Assembly (NCBI GenBank): GCA_950295325.1
Contig: OX485809.1
Span: forward strand, 20,722,144 to 20,786,143
DNA: 64,000 nt
Reading direction: 5' to 3'
DNA from: Polytrichum commune
Lineage: Eukaryota; Streptophyta; Polytrichopsida; Polytrichales; Polytrichaceae
Positions 38,151-48,218 of the stretch are shown piece by piece; the stretch's first letter is position 1, and the number at the start of each line of letters is the position of its first letter. The position numbers and the translations under genes are program-made. Under the pieces are notes generated by a model. That model ran no database searches. It had not been told where the DNA came from and saw only the letters and a list, made by a program, of their open reading frames with translations.

Positions 38151-40049
38151 ACCAATCTGTTCACCTCCGATCCACCACCGATTTGCCTTCCTTCCTTGGT
38201 GATTGGTGGGCTTGCTTCCAAAACACAATTTCCTTCTCAACTACTCCTTCGTACAACTCTGCCTCACCAACCACCTTGATTCTCACCCGTGCTTCACAAA
38301 CTTGAATTGGCGCAATAGCAAACCTAACCTCCGGGACCACTCCAAAACCCACCTGCACTGATTCAATTACCAACGTTCCTCAAAGTTGGAAATTGGAGCT
38401 GCTTCCATCAATTCAACCCACAAACAGAACAGAAAACAACTGCGCACCTTTGCAGGACCAAAGATTATAAGCTCATGTTATGCTTAACCCAAGTGACGCC
38501 CACCAAAGTCAATCCCCACATGAGCATTTACACTCCGGAGCTTCCCACCGAACTCACTCCGTTGACGCGGCAATGGGGTTGAAACTGGAGCTCGACACCT
38601 GGGCCGGCACAATGCAGCCAGCAAATTAGGAAACAAGAGGATTGAGGTGGATGGAAGGATTTTGTTTTCGGAGCCCAAGCCTCCCACATTTGGCCACTCG
38701 CAATCCCACACACCAATTTGGCCGTTGGATCGGATTGGGAATTGCCTCATCTGTGTATGTAACACTTTGTGATTCACAAACATATATATATATATATATA
38801 TATCTATGTCATTTCAAGTTTTGAGATTGGAGCTTCACGATATGCAAACATTTTTAGAGGTCAAAACGAAGATTCTCGTTTCCTTTTCAGTGTGTTCATC
38901 ATTGAATTTGGAATGGTGTCTATGTGGTGAGCACATGTAAATCCAATCTCGTTGTGACATGTGTTTTTTTTGGACTATGAGCATGTCTCCATACACCACT
39001 CAAATGTAAGTAAGTAGGTGTTTAAGCAAGAAAGGTGACCACATAAGACCCACAAACTATCTTGAACATGAACAAAGTGTCTTGAGAGATTTTTGGACAG
39101 ATCAATTGAGATCCTAATGTTTCCAAGTCCGACCGGTTACGTGTTGACATCTTTCGGTTTTCCTTGCTAATTTGAGGTATATTTTAGGGGATTGTCAAAT
39201 CGACCATACATTGTTTAAAACGATCACAGAAACACACCGCACAATCACATGGCTTGTCAAAATTTGAACGATTCTAGTTGTAAGCCGAAATGTAGAAGAA
39301 AGAGAGGAAGCAGAGTTGGTATCTTGCTCCTCTTCATGTGTGTAATGAAAAATCAAATTTTGGTTGGTCATGTGGCCACGCGACATGTCTTTGTGGTCTT
39401 CCTTCCTTGCTTTTGACTCAAACCACTGTTGGTCCAACTTTACATGGATTCCTCTTGGTCCACGTCGGAGTGAATCTAGGGATCCCCTTGTCCACTTCAC
39501 GTTTTCCATACCGTATGTGCAAACATTAAGAAAACATTGAATAGAAGATTCTTCTTAAAACCTCCACTTTTACCGCCCTTTTTCCTTTGACCATGTCTCC
39601 CACAGGGCCCCTGTAACTGCAAATAAATGTGTTGTAAATCACAAGTTGATTACCAATAAGTCTTTGCATAGCCACATGAATTCCCGGCATTATGCACATG
39701 ATTCTTTGTTCATCCTAGTAATATTCACAAAATACATTGTTTATCCCAATAATATTTATAGGAAACATTGTTCATCCCAATATTATTCCCTAAGAAATAC
39801 TATACATAACAACACTATCATTGATAATACCGACACTATTCACAACATTCTTATTATTCATTAATTATACCAACATCAACTTCTTCTTATTTTTTAAGTT
39901 TTCTTCCCACAAAGGTAAGATAGTGGAGGGCCATGTTGTATGCTAAATATAGTATGGAACACAACCCATGCAATGAAAGGATGTTATGTGCCCCTATGAG
40001 TGCGAAATATTTATACATTAAACTCACAACATGGCCCGGTTTGTGCAAC
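38151..40049. other. Intergenic, no gene assigned
   Basis: A minus frame at 38161-38373 and another at 38484-38783 are open but have no recognised domain. An (AT)n microsatellite lies at 38782-38803. 38830-39060 is a diverged TAAGGTAGACGTG-family copy, and 39095-39180 matches the CCGGTTACGTGTTGACATCT block of the family at 58836-59930. Confidence 0.5.
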
Positions 40050-40318
40050 TACCGTAACACAATAGCTGGTTCGTCCCCTGGCGAACGAATATTTATTTAT
40101 TTTGAAAAAATAAGGTTCGCCTCTCAAAAAATTGAATTTCTCAATTTTCATTTTTAGCAAAAAAATCAATAAAAATGACCTTAAATGGCTTAGAAACACC
40201 AAAAGATTGCAAAAATTAATTAATTTTATTTTCGTTTTTCTGTCTTCATAATTTCATAATTTTTACGTTTTTTATTTTTAGAATTATTTTTGAACGAACC
40301 AGCTATGGTACTACGGTA
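40050..40318. mobile_element. Miniature inverted-repeat element, ~269 bp
   Basis: The left end TACCGTAACACAATAGCTGG and its continuation TTCG are mirrored at the right end (CGAACCAGCTATGGTACTAC, then GGTA), giving about 24-bp imperfect terminal repeats around an A/T-rich non-coding interior. Confidence 0.65.
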
Positions 40319-41819
40319 CCACCAATAAATGTTCAAAATTGTGAATTATACACATCAACAAGCACACATACATGGAAGTTTGGCCCCTCGCTTGCACATT
40401 ACCCTAATGAAAGTTTGATGAATGACATCCTCTAGAACCTCCTAGAGAAGGAGACGTTGGCAATAAAACGGGCACACTTTTCAATATTATAAGTTAGAGA
40501 ACATCCAAGAGATAAGTAAAGTAGACATACCCATTTCCGATAACACCCCAATCTTAATACATAGAGTACCCTAAAGTCGTGAAGTTCCACGCATGTAGCC
40601 ATCATTTTCTGACATGATGGAAAAAAGCCATGAAGAATCACACATGTAGCCGTCACATTCGGCGTGATGGAAAAAGACAATATAATAGGACATGGATATG
40701 GGTTCCTTGAAAAGGACACTAATTGTACTCAAGGTTTTGTCTCCCAATTGTTGAAAATAGGTCGACCTCCAATATAATGTGAATATGGGTTGAAAAAAAA
40801 TCATGCCTTTGAAAGTTTATGGTAATTTCAAAACTTGGAATAGATTATGAATTTATTTTGTTGAACATCTTGAAATTCATTTCTAGGCGTGTGAAAATTC
40901 ACTCAAGCATCACATCTATACTACACTTGTGCCAAATTGGTTAAGTTAACGGGAATGGGTTTGTCTACCTTAAGTAACTTAGTGAGATGCTCTGAGATGA
41001 CCCTAAACTATTGGATGACAATGGAGAGGTACCCAAATCCGAATGGAGGGGTTGGTGGTTCTATTCCCGGTTGTGAAATCTTCTCTTTACTTGACGGAAG
41101 AATTAAAAGCCCACCCACCACAAAGTAGGCAATAAACCCCACCATGCATCAAGGGGGTCCATGAGTAGGGTAGGGCCAATGGGCTCAAATTCATGTCAAA
41201 TGTCCGACGTTGTATATTATTAACTTAGCGAGATCCCGTACCAAAGTTGTTGACTCAATCAGTTGCATCTTTGTTCGGGACTTATTACTTGCTTTTCTCC
41301 CACTAGATTCCTTGTGGTCCACATTTGCAAGTTGAATCTCAAATTCTTGCATCCACTTCACCTTTGAATATCCACACTTGTATTGAAGTCAAATAGCCAA
41401 AAAGAACTTTCAGTCCCATTAACCTTTTCGGCTTCCCGGACTTTAAATCAATTTCATTTCAGAAGGAGATTCCATGGTCCCATTAACCGAGATTGATAAA
41501 AAGTTGGGAGCAGGCCCAATGATTTTTCAACAAGCCTATTCTTGTTGACATGTCGACCAACAATTTGAACCGAGTTGCAAACTTTGGATCTTAACCAACT
41601 AGAGCTCTAACATTTTGACACCGTCGATGTTACAAACTACAGTCATATATATAGTCTTCATCAATTTATGCCAAAATCAAAGGTTCTTAAACCCCCTAAG
41701 ACATGCTAACGACCTAAGGGATTGAATGCATCTTGAACATGTATTTTAACGTATGTTTTGAAGACTTGATTTGAAGTTGGCTTCCTAAAGCGAGTTTTTG
41801 ACTAGAGTTGAGCCACTTA
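40319..41819. other. Intergenic, nothing recognised
   Basis: No domain, RNA gene or clear repeat boundary was seen. Confidence 0.5.
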
Positions 41820-42760
41820 TTCTTGATCAGGATTTTATTATGAATCTATAGGGTACTATAATTTCAATCGGGTTGGGATTGATTTCAACCATTTTTTTTT
41901 GTGGGTAGTTATCATATGGTTCCACGTTGCATGGCTTGGGCTTTGGTGCATAGCAAGAAAGCATTGCCGGGTGTCTTTAACTAGAGCATGAGTTAGTGAG
42001 AATGAGTTGATGAGTTAGCTTTTTTTTACCTCTTCTAGAATGCTTATGCAGAGGATAGTTAATCACACATTGCTAACACAAAGAAGTTTGACATTGGTCG
42101 TGAAGTCAAATATGTTTCTTGGAAAAACAAAGCAGCTAGAACTTGTTCATTCACATGATCCTCGTAAAGGGTGAGGTTGCTTATGATTCCAAAACACATA
42201 ACATTACTCTAGATGTTCAACAACTAGACTTGATGTTTCATTGAACAAGCATTTTACTCTAGAGCTAAGAAAATCCATCATTTATCGTGTGTGAATTGTC
42301 CTTGAGCAGAAAAATAAAATGACTTTGGTAGGATTGGAATGAAGAAATATGTGCACCTTAGTCTTAACAAATGGTTGCAAAGTCCTAGCAAAATGTGAGG
42401 GATCTAATGTGGTGAACGTGATGTGGGCCAACTTGTACACCAATAATTCTTGGTTTGTAAGTCTCCAACTTTGGTTATGGTATCACCAGGGAATCGACAA
42501 TTCCATGACACATGTCCTTGATTCTGAGTACGAAAGGGGGGAGGGATTCATCACAAAGTGAATAGTTATGGCAGACTCTAGACATCGGCAATGTGTTTGG
42601 ACCATTTTTGGCTTCAAAAATTCACGGTAACTTTAATTAAGAAATTCAATTACCGAAAACCATATAATCCTCCTATATTTTTGTCCTCTTACACGGAAAA
42701 ATTTTGCACCGCCTTATACTTCTCTAGATGTGGTGCAAAATCTCTCAAGTGGTTGGTTTT
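41820..42760 (+). repeat. Dispersed repeat copy (pairs with 11870-12430)
   Basis: Shares ordered blocks GAATCTATAGGGTACTATAA, GGTTATGGTATCACCAGGGA, GACTCTAGACATCGGCAATG and TTTTGGCTTCAAAAATTCAC with 11.87-12.43 kb, but is longer by an internal segment at about 41.95-42.45 kb. The element type is unknown. Confidence 0.6.
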
Positions 42761-44204
42761 GGGCAGCTCTACCTTATATCGATGTGATTGGAATAAGCAA
42801 TATCCTAATTGATTGTCAAAAAAATAAAAAATCAAAATCAAAGTCAAGCATAATTTTAACAAGAATTGGAATCCATATGATTGGCAAGTCATTAAAAATC
42901 TCACCTACTTAAATTGGCTGAAGTCGGAGAAAATCATCATCTCATAACCTAATCACTTTCTCTGTATAGCATTTTTTGCAGTAGAGAACAAACTGAAGGG
43001 TGATTGAGGGAGATTTTCATCTACAAATTCTAAAGTAGTTATGAACATGAATGGAGATCAAAATTTTGGCTGCCTGAATTTCTTATACATGAAATGGGAA
43101 GAAGAAATTCAGTTAACAAATGGATTCTCTACACATTGAATATTTGCTATAAAAAAGACATTTTAAACCACATTTGGGTCTCCCAGACCCTTGGGGAGAT
43201 AGTGATGAAATTGTTGAAGATGGTGAGGTTGACTGCAGTCTAATTGGTCCCTAAAATAGATTTGTGATTGATACAATTCAATCAAAGTAACACCATATAG
43301 TAGCAATGATGGGTAGGTTAGTGAAAATTGACAGCTTTTAGAATCACTCTCCTTCTAATTAGTGTGGGCTTTATTATTTCAAACTTATGTCTTCACTCAT
43401 CTTGATGTGATGTGGTGCACACTATAGAAGATCACCACACATTTATTCCACAAATAGAGAAATTAGCATAGTGTGCAAGACACTACATTTCATAGCTTGA
43501 CATGGGCTTAAACCTACAAGGACACACACGGAACTTGCAAAGAACAATCCAAAATTTGCATTGGTCACGTCCAGCAATGGTGGCTTCAAGGCATAACAAG
43601 CCATCTAGAGGATTCTACAAAGAGCATACATTTTGAGAGTGGTGACCATGTACAAGGAGTCGTGGCCAAACAATGGTGGCATAAGCCCATGCTATGACAC
43701 ATGTTGGCGATGGAATGATTGAACAAAATGGAGAAACTCACTAGGTTATACCTTGTCATCCAACAAACATAAAAATAACTCCCAAAAATATGTCAACAAA
43801 CTATATGAGTATAGCTTCACTACTCTTCGCCAAACTCAACACTCAATCACCAAACAAATCCTTAACACTTAAAGAATTCAAAAAGAAGTCAAAGCCACCC
43901 CATGATTAATTAAGGAAGCCCTCATGGCAAGCCATGTCTCTAGTTCTGTCAAAGCCACCCACCCCTCAAGAAACTGAGATAACCCAAATGTCACCCCAAG
44001 TATCTCGTGCAACCACCAGTGATTACAAACCAAAATGACCTCACCACTAGGAAACAAGTACAATCCATCGTTGACACCAAAACCACCACCCAAAAAGTCA
44101 AATGAGAAGCTCAAATCATTTAATTAATTTTTTAGAATTTAAAAAAAAAAAAATACCACTTATACCAATGGAACATTACCCAAAACATAGTTAAGACCAA
44201 TGAA
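42761..44204. other. Intergenic, nothing recognised
   Basis: Only short open frames without domains are present, ending in an A-rich run at about 44140-44153. Confidence 0.5.
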
Positions 44205-44691
44205 CGGGGAGTACCGAACTTTAGTTACGAGCTAGCCGAATTTTTTTGGAGATTTCCGAATGAGTTCGCAATGATTCGGACGAGGTACCGACTTAAAATT
44301 GTTAAGGTCGGAAATTGACTAGTTCAAATGAGAAAAGATCGACAATATAGCCGGTTGAGGCATCATATTTTAGGATATTTACCGAGCCAATTTTTAATTT
44401 TTAGGCAAGTAGCCGAAGGGACTAGGGATAGGGCGGAAATTTCTACTAGGGTAATACTAGAGTCATGACTAATAAGGTCAAGAACCATGGAGGCTAATTA
44501 ATTTAGGGTTGGTTCCGTTCACTGGGTCAATTAGGGTTTTGAGGCTCTAAGCACCCAAGGACCCTCTCTCACGAGTATAAGGAATTTGAGTCCCTTGTGC
44601 AAAGTATCTCACTCTTCTCAATCCTCTACTGGGATTTCTCTCTGTGCTCTTTCACTACTGCTCTTCCGCTTCTGTTTGTTTCTGCATCCAC

Positions 44692-44868
44692 CTACGATCT
44701 AGTTGGAGACATTTGTTTCGGAGGTCCAGTTCGAAGGTCCAGTTCAGTGCAGCGATCCACCTGCGATCCAGTTGGTGACATCTGTTTCGGAGGTCCAGGG
44801 TGAAGGTCCAGTTCGGTGCGGCGATCCACTACGATCTAGTTGGAAACATCTGTTTCGGAGGTCCAGGG
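44692..44868 (+). repeat. Three-copy ~69-bp tandem repeat
   Basis: Units begin ACGATCTAGTTGGAGACAT, GCGATCCAGTTGGTGACAT and ACGATCTAGTTGGAAACAT at about 44694, 44763 and 44831, each followed by CTGTTTCGGAGGTCCAG or a close variant. They lie inside the hAT-like element, upstream of the transposase fragment. Confidence 0.75.
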
Positions 44869-44894
44869 TGAATTTCTAGCCGCTAGAAATTCAC
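44868..44894. repeat. Perfect 27-bp palindrome
   Basis: GTGAATTTCTAGC, one spacer base, then GCTAGAAATTCAC; a further partial copy GTGAATTTCTA follows at 44900-44910. It abuts the 69-bp tandem repeats. Confidence 0.8.
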
Positions 44895-44970
44895 GCGGCG
44901 TGAATTTCTAACTTTCAAATTGTAAGCCACCACTGAATGGGGAGATAAGACTTGTAGAGATTTATGGGGC

Positions 44971-45336
44971 ATGATCACATGGAATCATTCTTTGCAAACC
45001 CAATATCCTAATTTGCTTGTCCTTGCTGATTTGGCTAGAGTACAATGTGTATCAACATCCACTTGTGAAAGGGCGTTTAGTGTCCAAAATTTAATAAAAA
45101 CACGAGTGAGAAACAAACTTGGAAGTAAAAATTTGGAAGTCATGCTTAGAATTGCTTTAGAGGGATCATATGAAAACTTTGATAATATTATTGAAGAGGT
45201 AATTCCTTTGTGGAAAACTGGAACCAAATACCGGTTCTTGTATGCTAATCCTTCATGTTATGTGTCTTCTGCAAGTGATGCATCTTGTTCAGTAAGTTCA
45301 ATTATGTTTTCTAATTCTGAGGATACGGATGTTTAA
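44971..45336 (+). pseudogene. hAT transposase C-terminal dimerisation domain fragment
   Basis: A 121-codon frame with YPNLLVLADLARVQCVSTST then CERAFSVQNLIKTRVRNKL and LRIALEG. This is the typical hAT C-terminal dimerisation pattern (serine/cysteine, E-R-x-F-S, then R-N-x-L). It is followed by IPLWKTGTKYRF, matching the W-K-x-x-K-x-R-F tail seen in plant and animal hAT/ZNF862-like proteins. The N-terminal zinc finger and catalytic regions are absent, so it cannot be a working transposase on its own. Confidence 0.75.
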
Positions 45337-45749
45337 AAGTTGCATGTATTGTTGTACTAACTAGCCTCTAAATAATGTATGAACCTTTTTCGGATTTATA
45401 TATATATTTTAAAGGCTAAAGCCTTGGCCCCAAGTTGGTGGGGGCTTGGCAAGGTTCAAATCCTTCCAAGGATACTTGGATTTTCTATCAACACAAATTC
45501 ACCCCTTTAAAAGCATAACACCAATTTTTTTTATAATATTTAAAAAAAAATCCAACATACAATACAAATCTTCGGAAACATACCAAAATGAAATTCAGAA
45601 AGTCGGAAAATTACCGAATGGTAAAGTTAAATATCGGTTTTTAACTGAGAAAAAAAATTGGAGTTAGGTAGCTTCCGAACAAAAAAATAAAAATCCGAAT
45701 GTCTTTATAAAAGATCGGAAATGTACCGATTTTTGTATAAAACTCCCCG

Positions 45750-46981
45750 GATTGTGGTTAAGACATGGGTATAAGAATTACAGCTCTTTTAGACAAGCAC
45801 TATAGCCCTTGACCACAACGAGAACAAAACCTACTCTTATTAAAGAAAATCCATATAGAATAGAGGCAAGAAAGATACGCTAACCACCTATAACTCTTGC
45901 ATTAACTTCTCACAATCCAAAGATAGTAGATTCTACTAACTACCCGTCAAAGCCCCTAACCTCACCCTCTCTACTTGTTCCATTGGCATAGGTAGGGCAA
46001 ATAAATCATTGACTCTAAGCCCACCATACAAATCCAAAAATCAAATGCTGACATGTTTGACCAAATGGTAGCATACATCACCACAATCCCACTCATAAGG
46101 TTACAATAACCACATGGGAAAGATTCAACCTAACATTGCAGACCCTATGATACAATCCCCATCACAAAACCTTGCCATGGAACCCTTGTGGCTAATCCAA
46201 AGATACGATATTGCCCTCCCTAAGAAAAAGCCAAAGAATAGAACCTCAATAAGAATCACAAACACTACACTTAGAGCTAATAAACATACTAGTCAATGCC
46301 TACCAAATCACACACTCGTACTTATCCTCCCCACTCACACTCCCAATAAAACTTTCATAGTATAGCTCAACACATAATAGAGACATAAATTTTTGACTCC
46401 TTTGGACTCACAAACTCACTCAAAATGGGAAGGTGTTGAACTAGCCCAACCCAAAGACCATCACTCAACCAAGGGAAGCTAAGCCATGAACGATGAGCGG
46501 TAATTCATGAGCAATGATCGATAAAGCTGATTTTAGTAAATGTGCATGCTTTTAGGGTCCATGCTCTAAATTTGGTATATTTTTAACTGCAATTATTCAA
46601 AGTACCAACATTTTGAATAAATAAGAGTCAAGGGGCCCTATAATTATGGATACTTTACAAACTATCCTTCCATTGCTGAATTTTATTATAAAAATCCACA
46701 CCAATACATGTCACATACTGACATTCTCAATCATGCAGTTAAACACGACCCTTGGAACATTATTCACATTCTACAACACCAATAAGTTCAAGTAGTTACA
46801 TGACCTCGTTGTAGATGTATGTTGGAGCACAATAACTTGTTATCGCCATAATCCACCTTGCACAAAAATCTTAATAAATAATAACAATGTTTGCAATACA
46901 CTCATTTTCCTTATTTCCCAAAGCTTGAGAGGATATTTTTGTGGAATCCGGGCATGTACAATGCGAGATGCCACCAATATG
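45750..46981. other. Intergenic, nothing recognised
   Basis: AT-rich sequence without a recognisable gene or element boundary. Confidence 0.5.
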
Positions 46982-47294
46982 TATTATTCTCCTTGGAGAT
47001 GATACACACACACACACATATACATACATACATACATACATATGTGTGTGTGTGTGTGTGTGTGTGTATTATTCTCCTTGGAGATGATACACACACACAC
47101 ACATATACATACATACATACATACATATGTGTGTGTGTGTGTGTGTGTGTGTATTATTCTCCTTGGAGATGATACACACACACACACATATACATACATA
47201 CATACATACATATGTGTGTGTGTGTGTGTGTGTGTGTATTATTCTCCTTGGAGATGATACACACACACACACATATACATACATACATACATAC

Positions 47295-47325
<31 letters not shown>
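46982..47325. repeat. Compound minisatellite: 85-bp unit, four copies
   Basis: Each unit is TATTCTCCTTGGAGATGATA, an (AC)n run, ATATACATACATACATACAT and a (GT)n run. Units start at 46982, 47067, 47152 and 47237 (exactly 85 bp) and look nearly identical. AC and GT runs in the same unit are complementary, so each unit can fold into a hairpin. Near-identity implies recent expansion. Confidence 0.9.
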
Positions 47326-47331
<6 letters not shown>

Positions 47332-47482
47332 TGAGCCCATTTTCTAGCCTACCATTAGTGTGTATACAATTGTTTTCATATATATAATTTCTTTGTATAT
47401 GTGTGGAAAGGTGGGGGGAGTATAATTATTTAATGATCCACGCACATCATTTAGGTTTCTAATGAGGAGTCCACCCCCTGGG
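47332..47482 (+). repeat. Dispersed repeat shared with 1088-1230
   Basis: From GAGCCCATTTTCTAGCCTAC to GGAGTCCACCCCCTGGGTG; it matches 1088-1230 block by block. Confidence 0.6.
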
Positions 47483-47675
47483 TGTGGTATCCATATTGGT
47501 GAAGACTAGAAATCCAACATGGTTTTTGACACTTGAAGCGTTGAACTGTATGTCACTCTATGGTAATTGGTCTTGAAGATTGTGTAAGTTGATCCCTGCC
47601 ACTGTGCCCAATGAATGAATAGAATGACTTGGCATTGGAAAAAATATCATTTTTGCAAGTTCCAAGGAGGATGAA

Positions 47676-47832
47676 TTGCAATCGAAACCAAAATATCAAG
47701 CTTTCTCATTGGTTGAGAGCTTTCATAACATTACTAAGCAACTAAGTGATGGTCTCTTTTCAAAAGAGAGGTTGCAATTAAAATTATTTGATAATTTACA
47801 ATTATATGTTGAAAAATTCACAATACACACGC
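47676..47832 (+). pseudogene. Coding-like fragment split by the Harbinger-like insertion
   Basis: An open frame reading KYQAFSLVESFHNITKQLSD and then a charged, helical-looking stretch (..KERLQLKLFDNLQLYVEKF) runs into the insertion point at 47836. Beyond the element, 50973-51064 also looks protein-like (PELEEKYARVIHGPMKRYQG) and ends in a stop. The family is not recognised; it may be a host gene relic or part of an older mobile element. Confidence 0.4.
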
Positions 47833-47835
47833 TAA

Positions 47836-48185
47836 GGGCCGGTTTACACTACGGTGGAGAAGTCCACCGGTCATGAAAAAAAGGGCGTTTCTCAATTGTG
47901 ATTGGTCGAAAATGCAACTCTTGACCGGTGGGTGTTTACACTAGGTGAAGAAAACAATGGTGGTGAACTTTTCTCATGGATGATAGAATGACATGGCCGC
48001 CTACATGGCGGCACTTTTTGGAGTTGGGCTTCTCCGGAGGAGGAGATTCTTGTCCGGCCTCAAGAGGCCGGACAAGAAACTCCTCCTCCGGAGAAGCCCA
48101 ACTCAATAAAAAATTAATTTGTAAAAACAGATATGGACCGTAGATTTCAGATCTGGTTTTTTTCAAAACCTAAGGTGTTGGCAAG

Positions 48186-48218
<33 letters not shown>

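Larger units (their letters stand above)
44205..45749 (+). mobile_element. hAT-like DNA transposon relic, ~1.55 kb
   Basis: Proposed ends are CGGGGAGT at 44205-44212 and its complement at 45742-45749, with subterminal GTACCGA/TCGGTAC motifs on both sides. Inside is the C-terminal part of a hAT transposase (44971-45336). No convincing 8-bp target duplication was found, so the exact ends are uncertain. The catalytic part of the transposase is not visible, making it a deletion derivative. Confidence 0.45.

Noticed and set aside
38161-38373. Candidate upstream first exon for the hydrolase gene
   Set aside because: The conserved MPFC-type start and matching splice phase were found at 36871-37000 instead.
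46891-47387. Long His/Thr/Tyr- or Val/Cys-rich frames on both strands
   Set aside because: They are translations of the AC/ATAC/GT minisatellite, not genes.
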